DNA of 64,000 nucleotides from DATBQN01 sp963755825 (GTDB lineage Bacteria > Acidobacteriota > Thermoanaerobaculia > Multivoradales > UBA5704), in NCBI GenBank assembly GCA_963755825.1, contig CAVWLA010000001.1, forward strand, positions 2,666,001 through 2,730,000. Reading direction: 5' to 3'. Under the pieces are notes generated by a model. The model ran no database searches, was not told the origin of the DNA, and saw nothing but the letters and a program-made list of their open reading frames with translations. This document shows, in pieces, positions 9,796 through 18,479 of the stretch (the first letter of the stretch is position 1; each line of letters starts with the position of its first letter). The position numbers and the translations under genes are program-made.

Positions 9796-10551
9796 ATGTT
9801 CGAGAACTCATTCGTCGTCGCGCAGCGCAAACGGGGAGTGCGGCGGTGGCTCTCCCTGCCGCTCGCCGTGGCGCTCCACCTGGTGGTGCTCTCCGGGCTC
9901 GTCTTCGCGCAGTACTGGAGCCTCGAGACCCTCCCCGAGCCGCAGGTGACCGAGGCGTTCCAGGTGGCGCTGCCGCCACCGCCGCCGCCCGCCGCGCAGC
10001 GCGGCACGGCGGCGCCGCAGACGGTGCGCCATCAGGCGGCGCCCACCGTGGTGCCGACGCCGACGCCCACCCGGCCCACCCAGCCGACCGCGCCCAGCGA
10101 GCACTCCATCCCGCTGCCGGAGCCGCCCTCCGACGATCAGGTCGGAATTCCCGACGGCGTCCTCCACGGCGACCCGAACGGCGATCCAGACGGCGATCCC
10201 AACGGCATTCCCGGCGGTGTGCGCGGCGCCGTCCCGCTCCCCCAGCCGCCGCAGGACGACCAGGCGGTGCCCTTCCGCAACGAGATGACGAAGCCGAAGG
10301 TCGTCTATCAACTGCAGCCCCAGTACACCGAGGTGGCGCGCCGCGCCCGCCTGCAGGGGACGGTGATCGTCCAGGCGGTGATCGACGAGAGCGGCCGCGT
10401 GCTCGACGTGCAGGTGCTCAAGCGGCTCGGCATGGGGCTCGACCACTCCGCCGCCGACGCCGTGGCACAGTGGCGCTTCACCCCCGCGACCCTGAACGGC
10501 AGGCCGCTCAAGGTCATCTACACGCTGACCGTCAACTTCACCGTGCAGTAG
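9796..10551 (+). CDS. tonB: TonB-family energy transducer, second copy with GDPNGDPDG linker
   Basis: A 251-residue paralogue of the TonB at 7059. It shares the N-terminal block RRWLSLPLAVALHLVVLSGLVF and the C-terminal block QYTEVARRARLQGTVIVQAV with WRFTPATLNGRPLKVIYTL. The linker differs: a shorter Pro run, then Pro/Thr-rich sequence and repeats of GDPNG/GDPDG/GIPGG that are acidic and turn-forming. An SD-like GAGG precedes the ATG. It is followed by exbD but no exbB, so it presumably uses the ExbB at 7860 or one elsewhere. Confidence 0.92.
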   Translation: MFENSFVVAQRKRGVRRWLSLPLAVALHLVVLSGLVFAQYWSLETLPEPQVTEAFQVALPPPPPPAAQRGTAAPQTVRHQAAPTVVPTPTPTRPTQPTAPSEHSIPLPEPPSDDQVGIPDGVLHGDPNGDPDGDPNGIPGGVRGAVPLPQPPQDDQAVPFRNEMTKPKVVYQLQPQYTEVARRARLQGTVIVQAVIDESGRVLDVQVLKRLGMGLDHSAADAVAQWRFTPATLNGRPLKVIYTLTVNFTVQ

Positions 10552-10579
10552 CGCGGCGCGGAGCGAGAGGAGCCAGCCA

Positions 10580-10990
<411 letters not shown>

Positions 10991-11125
10991 CACCAGCGCT
11001 TATGCGCTCTTGACAATGGGAGGTCGGAGGCTATGCTTCGAGCAGATCTCGTCGCCGCGAGCCCGCTGCTCGATCCATCGCCCCGACCTATCGCCTCCGC
11101 ACTTCGAGGCTTGAGGAGAACGCCC

Positions 11126-11725
11126 ATGTTGAACAAGAGTCTGTTGCGCGGGCTGGCGCTGGCCGCGAGCCTCGCCCTCGTCGCCTGCTCCAAGCCGCCG
11201 CAGAGGGAATTCGACGCCGCGCAGTCGCAGCTCGACCAGGCCAAAGCGGCCGGCGGCGAGTCGTACGCCGCCGATTCCTACGGCAAGGCGCAGGAGTCGA
11301 TGACCCAGGCCAAGGCGGAGATGGACGCGCAAGCCGGCAGGATGCGCCTGCTGCAGAGCTACGGCAAGGCCAAGGCGCTCATCGTCAAGGCGGAGGCCGA
11401 CGCCGCCAAGGCGCGCACCGACGCCGAGGGCGGCAAGGTGCAGGCGCAGCAGGACTCGCAGATCGCGCTCGACCAGGCCAAGGCCGAGCTCGATCGCGCC
11501 GCGGGGGCCGTGGCCACCGCCCCCGCCGGCAAGGACACCAAGGCCGACATCGAGGCGATGCGGGGCGACCTCGCCGCCCTGCGCTCGACGCTCGCCGAGG
11601 CGCAGGCGGCCTTCGGCAACGCCGACTACGCCACCACCCGCCAGAAGGCGGACAAGGTGAAGCAGGAATCGGCCGCGATCAGCGCCGACGTCGCGCACGC
11701 CGCGCACAAGGCTCGCCGCACCTGA
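11126..11725 (+). CDS. Ala-rich coiled-coil lipoprotein (DUF4398-like)
   Basis: A 199-residue lipoprotein with lipobox LVAC (Cys21). The mature part is a long Ala/Lys/Gln/Glu-rich helix with heptad-like repeats such as FDAAQSQLDQAKAAGGE and SYGKAQESMTQAKAEMDAQ, as in DUF4398-type periplasmic helical proteins. The ATG at 11126 follows GAGGAGAA, which decides against an upstream ATG at 11033 that would bury the signal peptide. It is followed 16 nt later by L,D-transpeptidase genes, pointing to a structural role between outer membrane and cell wall. Confidence 0.85.
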   Translation: MLNKSLLRGLALAASLALVACSKPPQREFDAAQSQLDQAKAAGGESYAADSYGKAQESMTQAKAEMDAQAGRMRLLQSYGKAKALIVKAEADAAKARTDAEGGKVQAQQDSQIALDQAKAELDRAAGAVATAPAGKDTKADIEAMRGDLAALRSTLAEAQAAFGNADYATTRQKADKVKQESAAISADVAHAAHKARRT

Positions 11726-11741
11726 GGCGCGGAGCCGCGCG

Positions 11742-12941
11742 GTGGGAGCGGATCGTCGCCGGCGGCAGGCCGTGACGCGGCCGAGAGAGCTCGCCGGCCT
11801 CCTGCTGCTGGCCGCGGCCTCCGGCCTGGCGCCCGCCTGCGCCAGGCGCGAGACGGCGGAGCCGGCGGCGATCGAGCGGGCGCGCGGAGCGCTGCGGCGG
11901 GCGCGGATCGAGGCGCCCGGCCTCGCCCCGGCGGAGCTGGCGCGCGCCGTCGCCGCCTCGGCCCGCCTCGAGCGCCGCCTCGCCGAGGAGCGCGACAGCC
12001 TCTCGCTCGCGCGGCGCGAGCCCATCGCGCCGCTGGCCGAGGAGGCGGAGTCCGCTGCCGACATCGCGCTCGCCGCGGCGCTCCGCGAGGGAGCGCGCCG
12101 GCACGCCGAGCTCGCCGGCCGCCATGCCGAGCTCTCCCGCCGCCTCGCCGCGCTCGACGGCTTCGTCGACCGCACGCCCGCCGATCAGGGTCTCCACGAG
12201 CGCTTCGGCCGGGCGCGCCTGGAGCTCGACATGGCGGCGACCGCCCTCGCGCCCGGCGCTCGCGGCGGCCTGCCGCAACCGGCCGCGCTCGAAACCGCCG
12301 CCGCCCGTCTGGCCAACGCGGCGGCCAGGCTCGACGCCGCCGCGGCGGATCTCGACCGCCTCGAGGGCCGGCTCGGCGAGCGCTACGCCCGGCTCCGCGA
12401 TCCGGCGCTCGTCCGCCGCTGGCAGTCGTGGGTGGACGAGACGTTCGCCGGCAGCCGACAGGGGGGCGCCGCGGTCGTCGTCGACAAGCTCGCCGGCCGC
12501 TGCTACCTCCTCCAGGGCGGCCGCCTCACGGCGGCCTTCGCCGCCGAGCTGGGGAGGAACGGCCTCGCCGACAAGCTCTATGCCGGCGACGAGGCGACGC
12601 CCGAGGGGCGCTATCGGGTGACCGACAAGCGCGACGGCGACGCCACCCGCTACCATCGCGCCCTGCTGCTCGACTACCCGACGCCCGCCGACCTGCGCGA
12701 TTTCGGCGCCGCGCGCGGCCGCGGCCTGGTGCCCGCCGGCCGCGGACCCGGAAGCGGCATCGAGATCCATGGCCACGGCGGCCGCTCGCTCAACTGGACG
12801 AACGGTTGCGTGGCGCTGCGCGACGACGAGATGGAGCGCCTCTTCGCCGCGGTCGAGGTCGGCACGCCGGTGACGATCGTGGGGACGGCACGCCTGCCGG
12901 GAGCTGCCGGCGCCGCGCCGCCGGAGGGCGCGCGGCCGTGA
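11742..12941 (+). CDS. L,D-transpeptidase (YkuD), long N-terminal helical region
   Basis: A 399-residue exported protein; the N-terminal hydrophobic stretch ends near APAC, so it may be a lipoprotein. Residues about 45-225 are helical and Arg/Ala/Glu-rich. The C-terminal YkuD domain (about 238-385) has the active-site pattern IHGHGGRSLNWTNGCVAL with the catalytic Cys in TNGC and the upstream His. These enzymes cross-link peptidoglycan through meso-DAP or attach proteins to it. The GTG start at 11742 lies 16 nt after the lipoprotein stop; the downstream gene overlaps by 4 nt (GTGA). Confidence 0.88.
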   Translation: MGADRRRRQAVTRPRELAGLLLLAAASGLAPACARRETAEPAAIERARGALRRARIEAPGLAPAELARAVAASARLERRLAEERDSLSLARREPIAPLAEEAESAADIALAAALREGARRHAELAGRHAELSRRLAALDGFVDRTPADQGLHERFGRARLELDMAATALAPGARGGLPQPAALETAAARLANAAARLDAAAADLDRLEGRLGERYARLRDPALVRRWQSWVDETFAGSRQGGAAVVVDKLAGRCYLLQGGRLTAAFAAELGRNGLADKLYAGDEATPEGRYRVTDKRDGDATRYHRALLLDYPTPADLRDFGAARGRGLVPAGRGPGSGIEIHGHGGRSLNWTNGCVALRDDEMERLFAAVEVGTPVTIVGTARLPGAAGAAPPEGARP

Positions 12942-13675
12942 TCCAATCCGCGGCGAAACCGCCGGACCGCCCCTCCGGCGTCTACGCCATCGCCGGCCGC
13001 CGGCGGCTCCCCTCGGCGCCCGCCCTCCTCGCCGCCGCCGGCGCCCTCGTCCTCGCGCTCGTGCTGGCGCTCGCCGCGGGCCTCGCCGGCGGCTTCAGCT
13101 ACCGCGACCTGGCGAGCGTGCCGTACCCGCCGTACGCAGCGAATCGATCGACTGCGCTCGGCCGCGCCGCCGCACGGCGCCCGCACGGGGTTGACAGCCG
13201 CCGGCTGCTCCACCAGCTCGCCGGGGAGACGCCGCACGGCGTCTACATCGCGGTCGACACCATCGCCAACCGGCTCTACCTGAAGCGCGGCGACAGCGTG
13301 CTGCGCGAGGCGGTCTGCTCGACCGGCACCGGCGGCGTCCTCGAGGATCCGGCGACCGGCAGGCGCTGGGTCTTCGACACGCCGCGCGGCGCCCACCGGG
13401 TGCAGGCGAAGACGAAGAACCCGGTGTGGAACAAGCCGGACTGGGCCTTCATCGAGGACGGCCTCCCCATCCCCAAGAGCGCCGCCGAGCGCGTCGACAC
13501 CTACTCGCTCGGCAGCTATGCGCTCTACCTCGGCGACGGCTATCTCATCCACGGCACGCTCTATCAGCGCCTCCTCGGCCGCAGCGTCACCCACGGCTGT
13601 GTGCGGCTGGGCGACGACGACCTGGAGGCCGTCTTCAACGCGGCGCCGATCGGCACCCGCGTCTACATCTACTGA
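12938..13675 (+). CDS. L,D-transpeptidase (YkuD), membrane anchored
   Basis: A 245-residue protein with one N-terminal membrane segment (LLAAAGALVLALVLALAAGLA) and a YkuD domain (about 100-245). The active site is clear: a His in LIHGTLYQRLLGRSVTHGCVRL with the catalytic Cys in THGCVRL. It starts at a GTG overlapping the previous stop and its own stop overlaps the next ATG, so three genes are translationally coupled. Two distinct L,D-transpeptidases in one operon suggest specialised wall cross-linking or lipoprotein attachment. Confidence 0.9.
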   Translation: MIQSAAKPPDRPSGVYAIAGRRRLPSAPALLAAAGALVLALVLALAAGLAGGFSYRDLASVPYPPYAANRSTALGRAAARRPHGVDSRRLLHQLAGETPHGVYIAVDTIANRLYLKRGDSVLREAVCSTGTGGVLEDPATGRRWVFDTPRGAHRVQAKTKNPVWNKPDWAFIEDGLPIPKSAAERVDTYSLGSYALYLGDGYLIHGTLYQRLLGRSVTHGCVRLGDDDLEAVFNAAPIGTRVYIY

Positions 13676-14451
13676 TGGCGCGGCCGTTCGCATCGCCCCG
13701 TTGTGCGGCAAGGCCGGCGGCCAGGCTCGCCGTCGCCCTCCTCGCGCCGGCGCTCGCCGCGCTCACCGTGGCGGCCGGAGCGGCGCAGCGACCGGAAGCT
13801 ACCGCGGCGCGGCAGCCGGGAGCCGCCGCCGCCGAGCGGGCGCGCGGCGCCGCGCTCGCGAGCGAGCTCGAAGCGGTGCGCAGCCACCAGCTCTACCTCG
13901 TCCTCGATCCCTCCGACCACGCGCTCGAGCTGCGGGCCGAAGGTCTCACGCTCCGTCGGTTCCCCGTCGAGAGCGCGCTCTTCGGCCGCTCGCGCCTCGC
14001 CGCCGGGGAGCTCGCCTGGCCGGCGGCGGCCTTCACCCTCGTCTCCCAGCTCGCCGAGACCGAGCGGCCGAAGATCCCCATCCAGGCTCCGGAGGCCGAT
14101 CCCGCCGATTCCCGCGCGCCGGTGCACGTCACCGCCTCGCCGGCCTTCGGCGCCGCGCGCGACGAGGCCTTCGGCAGGATCCCCCCCTACTACCGGCTGC
14201 GCTTCGACCCGCCGCTCGACGTCTCGATCCTCGGCGAGGCGGGGGTCGCCGGCCTGCCGGGCAGGCTGTGGCGCGCCCGCCATCGCCTGCTCGAGGGTTG
14301 GGAAGCGCTCGCCGCCACCCTCCGCGGCCAGGAGGTGCCGCCGCGCGTCGTCCTCACCATGACGCCGGACGAGGCGCGCCGGCTATTCGTCGTGCTGCTG
14401 CCGAAGATGCGCCTGGTGCTGGCGGGACCGCCGCGGCCGGCGGGGAGCTGA
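13675..14451 (+). CDS. Secreted protein of the L,D-transpeptidase operon, function unknown
   Basis: A 258-residue protein with a signal peptide (about 1-38). The segment LYLVLDPSDHALELRAEGLTLRRFPV resembles the opening beta-strands of YkuD domains, but no HGC active site follows, so any relation to L,D-transpeptidases would be a degenerate one. The ATG overlaps the stop of the upstream enzyme gene (ATGA). It may assist or regulate the two transpeptidases; this rests on context alone. Confidence 0.75.
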   Translation: MARPFASPRCAARPAARLAVALLAPALAALTVAAGAAQRPEATAARQPGAAAAERARGAALASELEAVRSHQLYLVLDPSDHALELRAEGLTLRRFPVESALFGRSRLAAGELAWPAAAFTLVSQLAETERPKIPIQAPEADPADSRAPVHVTASPAFGAARDEAFGRIPPYYRLRFDPPLDVSILGEAGVAGLPGRLWRARHRLLEGWEALAATLRGQEVPPRVVLTMTPDEARRLFVVLLPKMRLVLAGPPRPAGS

Positions 14452-14464
14452 GAGCTCTCTCGCC

Positions 14465-14953
14465 CTAGCGCCCGGTCATGCGATGCCGCAGCCGCCCCAG
14501 CAGGCGGTTGACCGGGTTGTCGCGCGCCACGAAGCTGAGCACCGGCTGGCGGCGCAGGCCGACCTCGCGCTGCAGGGCGATCAGTTCGAGGTGGTGGGGA
14601 TCGATCTTCAGCCCCCTCGCGAGGGCGCGGACGGCGCCGCGCCGGTCGCCGGCGAGGAGCTCGACGCGGGCCAGGTTGAGGTAGTTCTCCGGCTGATAGA
14701 ACTCGACCTTGATGGCGTGCCGGCAGAGCTTCACACCCTCCTCGACCCGCCTCTCGCAGCGGGCGATCCCATAGCCGAGGTAGGAATAGAAGAGGCCGGG
14801 CAGCGCGCTGCGGTCGACGGACTGCGCGAGATAGCCGAGGATGGCGAGACCGCGGTCCCACTCGCCGGCTCGGCAGAGGTCGAGCCCCCGGCGAAGGGTG
14901 TCCGAGATCTCCGGACGGCCGCTCCTCGCGCTCCGGTCGAACGGTGGGGACAT
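14465..14953 (-). CDS. TPR-like protein
   Basis: A 162-residue soluble protein with helical repeats of TPR type (GLDLCRAGEWDRGLAILGYLAQ around 28-49 and NYLNLARVELLAGDRRGAVRALARGLKIDP around 92-121), ending in a basic tail (LLGRLRHRMTGR). It starts at ATG 14953 with no Shine-Dalgarno but a TATAAT 9 nt upstream, suggesting a leaderless message. It is divergent from the TPR/cNMP-binding gene at 15057, whose N-terminal TPRs it resembles in style. Confidence 0.78.
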   Translation of the reverse strand: MSPPFDRSARSGRPEISDTLRRGLDLCRAGEWDRGLAILGYLAQSVDRSALPGLFYSYLGYGIARCERRVEEGVKLCRHAIKVEFYQPENYLNLARVELLAGDRRGAVRALARGLKIDPHHLELIALQREVGLRRQPVLSFVARDNPVNRLLGRLRHRMTGR

Positions 14954-14962
14954 GCCGGGAAG

Positions 14963-14968
14963 ATTATA
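14963..14968 (-). promoter_or_regulatory. TATAAT -10 box, leaderless start of the TPR gene
   Basis: On the minus strand TATAAT is followed by exactly 9 nt and then the ATG at 14953. The expected transcription start would be at or within 1-3 nt of the start codon. No clear -35 was seen. Confidence 0.55.
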
Positions 14969-15056
14969 GAAAGATGCGCATTCAAATTCGAGTCGGCGGC
15001 GCAGACGAAGGCGGGTGGTATGCTTTCCGCTTACTCCAACCGCGGAACGTGCCTCC

Positions 15057-16835
15057 ATGAGCGATTCGCCAGGCCCTCCCCAGGACGTCGAGGAGCTGAG
15101 CCTCCTCGCCCAGCGCTTCACGGCGCGCGCGATGTACGACGAGGCGGCCGAGCTCTACCTGCTCGCCCTGCGCCTCGATCCGAAGAACCTCGGCGTCAAG
15201 CTCGGGCTCGCCGAGGCTCGCAAGCTGCAGCGCCAGAAGCGCGGCCGACCGGGGAGTCTCAAGGAGGGCATGCGCGAGCAGTTCCGCCGCAACGCCATCG
15301 ACGCCGCGCACTTCCTCGGTCTCGCCCGCCTCTACGCCGAGAAGGGCGAGCACGGCCGCGCCATCGAGTGCCTGGAGATCGCCAAGGCGAAGGATCCCGC
15401 CGATCCCGCCCACTACGAGCTCCACGGCCGCATCCTCTTCCGCCGCCAGGACTTCGACGGCGCCGCCGAGGAGCTCGGCAAGGCGCTGCGCTACAACCCC
15501 TTCGACCGCGACACCGCCGAGAGCCTGGGGCGGGCGGAGTACGAGCGGAAGCATTTCGAGGCCGCGCTCGCCGCCGCCGTCCACGCCTTCCTGCTCCTCC
15601 ACGACGCCGACAGCGACGGCGTCGAGCGGGTGCGCCGGCGCATCCAGACGCTCAAACAGATCCTCGGCTGGGGCAGCCGCGAGCTCGCCCGCGTCTTCCG
15701 CGAGCGGCGTGACGAGCTCCATGTCGCCTTCGATCGCCTGGAGTGGCACCGCGAGCGCTTCCTCGCCGAGGGCGGCATCTCCGGCGGCGCCCTCCTCGCC
15801 GGCGCGCCGGCGAAGGTCACCGGCGGCCAGATCGAGCTCGCCACCCGCCTGCGCCGGCTGCGCCTCTTGGCGCACCTCTCGGACGAGCAGATTTTCAAGC
15901 TCACCAAGTGCGTCGGCGAGGAGGACTACGACCTCGGCAGCGTCATCTTCAACCACCGCAGCACCGGCCAGGACGTCTACATCCTCGAGCGCGGCGAGAT
16001 CTCGATCCAGCGCCCGACCTCCTACGGCACCTTCACCCTGGGGACTCTCGAGCCCGGCGACCTCTTCGGCGAGGCGAGCTTCATCACCCGCCAGGAGCGC
16101 TCGGGCGACGCGATCGCGGCGCAGCCCTGCCAGGTGCTCCGCTTCGACGCCAAGATCCTCGAGCAGCTCATTGCCGACTCCCCCGACCTCGGCACCCAGC
16201 TCTACTGGAGCTTCTGGCACGGCCTGGCGAGAAAGCTCCGCGGCACCAACGAGCAGCTGAAGAGCTTCTTCTCCTCTGATGCCGTGCCGGAGAACTTCCT
16301 CCGCCTGCGCCGCCAACCGGCCGGCGCGGCGGGCGGCGCCAGCGCCATCAAGGTCGAATCGAGCGACAAAATTCGGCTTTTCCGCGAGCAGGGATTGTCA
16401 CGCCGCGAGCTGATGACTTTGGCTACGTTTTCCAAAGAAAAGAAATTCGCCGACGGCGCGTTCCTCTTTCAGGAAGGCGACAAGGGCGCCGAGATGTACG
16501 TCGTCCTCGAGGGGCGGGCGATGATCAGCAAGTTCATCCCCGGCGCCGGCGAGGAGGCCCTCGCCATCCTCGAGCGCGGCGACTTCTTCGGCGAGATGTC
16601 GCTCGTCGACGGCGAGCCCCGCTCGGCAGATGCCAAGGCGTACGCCGGCCCGCTGACCGTCCTCGCCCTCGATCAGGCGACGGTCAAGGAGGTGCTGGCG
16701 ATGGATCCCCACGCCTCCCTCGAGTTCCTCCAGCTCCTCTGCCGGCTGATCGCCAACCGGCTGCGCGAAATCGACGAGAAGGTCGTCGGCTGGCGCATCC
16801 TCTCCGGCGAGCGCAGCGCCAGCGCCTCGGCGTAA
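15057..16835 (+). CDS. TPR protein with two cyclic-nucleotide-binding-like domains
   Basis: A 592-residue soluble protein. N-terminal TPR-like repeats (about 10-60, 80-150) are followed by a helical link and two cNMP-binding (Crp-like) domains: the first about 285-400 (ILERGEISIQRP, LEPGDLFGEASFI), the second about 455-575 (VVLEGRAMISKF, LERGDFFGEMSLVDGEPRSA). The second keeps the GE...S...PRSA phosphate-binding-cassette pattern; the first is more degenerate (GEASFITRQERSGDA). There is no helix-turn-helix, kinase or channel domain, so it is not a CRP-type transcription factor. It may be a scaffold that senses cAMP or cGMP. Confidence 0.88.
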   Translation: MSDSPGPPQDVEELSLLAQRFTARAMYDEAAELYLLALRLDPKNLGVKLGLAEARKLQRQKRGRPGSLKEGMREQFRRNAIDAAHFLGLARLYAEKGEHGRAIECLEIAKAKDPADPAHYELHGRILFRRQDFDGAAEELGKALRYNPFDRDTAESLGRAEYERKHFEAALAAAVHAFLLLHDADSDGVERVRRRIQTLKQILGWGSRELARVFRERRDELHVAFDRLEWHRERFLAEGGISGGALLAGAPAKVTGGQIELATRLRRLRLLAHLSDEQIFKLTKCVGEEDYDLGSVIFNHRSTGQDVYILERGEISIQRPTSYGTFTLGTLEPGDLFGEASFITRQERSGDAIAAQPCQVLRFDAKILEQLIADSPDLGTQLYWSFWHGLARKLRGTNEQLKSFFSSDAVPENFLRLRRQPAGAAGGASAIKVESSDKIRLFREQGLSRRELMTLATFSKEKKFADGAFLFQEGDKGAEMYVVLEGRAMISKFIPGAGEEALAILERGDFFGEMSLVDGEPRSADAKAYAGPLTVLALDQATVKEVLAMDPHASLEFLQLLCRLIANRLREIDEKVVGWRILSGERSASASA

Positions 16836-16953
16836 ACCTGCATCAACACAGCTTTTCCAGTCGCCGGGCGCAGGTTCCTGGCAGCATTTTTGCTTTGTCT
16901 TCGCGAAGGCACCGATGCCGGCACTTCGAGCCCTCGCTGGCTGGAGACGATTG

Positions 16954-17226
16954 ATGACGACCGACCACGCCGCCCCCGACGCGTTCCAGAAGCTGCTGCA
17001 CGGCGACTCCTCGAGTGAAGAGACGCGGCAGATCGTCCGCCACCTGATCGGTGGCTGCGGACACTGCCTGCAGCACTCCGCTCTGGCGCGGACGGCGGCG
17101 GTGGAGACCGTCGAGTGGCAGCAATACGACGACCCGCTCGACCGCGTCGAGCGCTGGCTCGACGGCCGCCTGATGCACGAGCCCGAGCCGCAGCAGCGCC
17201 CGCGAGCCGTCGCCGCCCATCTCTAG
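16954..17226 (+). CDS. Small protein with an HxxxCxxC zinc-finger-like motif
   Basis: A 90-residue protein. The segment RHLIGGCGHCLQH gives H-x4-C-x2-C-x2-H, similar to the zinc-binding HC2 modules found in anti-sigma-like small proteins, though no membrane segment is present. The ATG at 16954 follows GGAGA by a good distance, so I prefer it over the ATG at 16915. Monocistronic in appearance; partner unknown. Confidence 0.65.
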   Translation: MTTDHAAPDAFQKLLHGDSSSEETRQIVRHLIGGCGHCLQHSALARTAAVETVEWQQYDDPLDRVERWLDGRLMHEPEPQQRPRAVAAHL

Positions 17227-17278
17227 TCCGACGGCAGGCCAGCAGAAGCCACGCTCCACCCGGCCTTCCCGGCCCGCC

Positions 17279-17284
17279 TATAAT
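17279..17284 (+). promoter_or_regulatory. TATAAT -10 box, leaderless start of argE
   Basis: TATAAT is followed by 9 nt and the ATG at 17294. There is no Shine-Dalgarno before that ATG, consistent with a leaderless transcript. Confidence 0.55.
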
Positions 17285-17293
17285 CGCCGGCCG

Positions 17294-18457
17294 ATGCCCC
17301 TCCCGCCGCTTTCCGACGCCGAGCTCCTCGGCCGCCTCGTCGCCTTCGACTCGACCAGCCACCTCTCCAACCTACCGCTGGTCGACTTCCTCGCCGACTA
17401 TCTCGATCGGCCCGGGGTACGCATCGAGCGCAACCCCTCGGCCGCCGGCGACAAGGCCAACCTCGTCGTCTGGCTGGGGCCCGAGCCGACGGCGGAGCGC
17501 CACGGGCTGCTGCTCTGCGGGCACCTGGACGTGGTGCCGGCGGGCGAGGGCTGGACGAGCGATCCCTTCCAGCTCGCCGAGCGCGGCGAGCGCTACGTCG
17601 GCCGCGGCGCCTGCGACATGAAGGGCTTCCTCGCCCTCGCCGCCAACGCCGCCGCCGAAGCCGCTCCGGAGCGGCTCGCGGCGCCCCTCGCCCTCGTCTT
17701 CACCTACGACGAGGAGGTCGGCACCCTGGGGGCGCGGCGCCTGGTCGAGACCTACGCGCCGGCACGGCTGCTGCCCGCCCAGGCGATCATCGGCGAGCCC
17801 ACCTCCTGCCGCGTGGCGAGCCTGCACAAGGGGCACCTCAAGCTGCGCTTGACCCACCGCGGGGTGAGCGCCCACAGCGGCTACCCGCACCTGGGCGACA
17901 ACGCCATCGAGCCCGCCGGGCGGACGATCGTCGCCCTCGCCGCGCTCCGCCGCGCGCTCGAGAGCGAGCCGGCGCTCCACGCCGAGCGCTTCCCCGAGGT
18001 GCCCTTTGTGCCCTTGAACGTCGGCACCGTGCGCGGCGGCTCGGCGATCAACGTCGTGCCCGAGCTCTGCGTCGTCGAGGTGGGGGTGCGGCCGCTCCCC
18101 GGCATGAGCTCCGGCGCGCTGGCGGCGCGCATCGAGGCGGCGGCGCGCGCCGCGGCGGCTCCCACCGAGCTCGAGGTCGAGGTGCTCTCGGACAGCCCGG
18201 CCCTCCTCGTCCGGAAAAACGCCCCCATCGTCCAATATCTGAGCACGGCGGTCGGCCAGCGGGAGCCGGCATCGGTCTCCTTCGCCACCGACGCCGGCTG
18301 GCTCGCCGAGCTGGAGATCGACTGCGCGATCTGGGGCCCGGGCTCGATCGAGGTCGCCCACAAGCCCGACGAGCACCTGCCCAAGGCCGAGCTCGCCGCC
18401 GCCCGCCCCGTCCTCGCCGCCGCGGTGGCGCACTTCTGCGCCGACGGCGGCTGCTGA
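17294..18457 (+). CDS. argE: Acetylornithine deacetylase-like M20 peptidase
   Basis: A 387-residue cytoplasmic metallohydrolase of family M20. Metal ligands are visible: GHLDVVPAGEGW (His, Asp), GRGACDMKGFLA (bridging Asp), YDEEVGTLGA (catalytic Glu pair), and the final His in VAHKPDEHLP. The GRGACDMKG form is typical of ArgE, which removes acetyl from N-acetylornithine in arginine synthesis. No other arg genes are nearby. It sits directly before hutF, so an alternative is an N-acyl-glutamate hydrolase serving that product. The ATG follows a -10 box by 9 nt. Confidence 0.85.
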   Translation: MPLPPLSDAELLGRLVAFDSTSHLSNLPLVDFLADYLDRPGVRIERNPSAAGDKANLVVWLGPEPTAERHGLLLCGHLDVVPAGEGWTSDPFQLAERGERYVGRGACDMKGFLALAANAAAEAAPERLAAPLALVFTYDEEVGTLGARRLVETYAPARLLPAQAIIGEPTSCRVASLHKGHLKLRLTHRGVSAHSGYPHLGDNAIEPAGRTIVALAALRRALESEPALHAERFPEVPFVPLNVGTVRGGSAINVVPELCVVEVGVRPLPGMSSGALAARIEAAARAAAAPTELEVEVLSDSPALLVRKNAPIVQYLSTAVGQREPASVSFATDAGWLAELEIDCAIWGPGSIEVAHKPDEHLPKAELAAARPVLAAAVAHFCADGGC

Positions 18458-18479
18458 GCTCTCCGTGCCGAGCTCTCCC

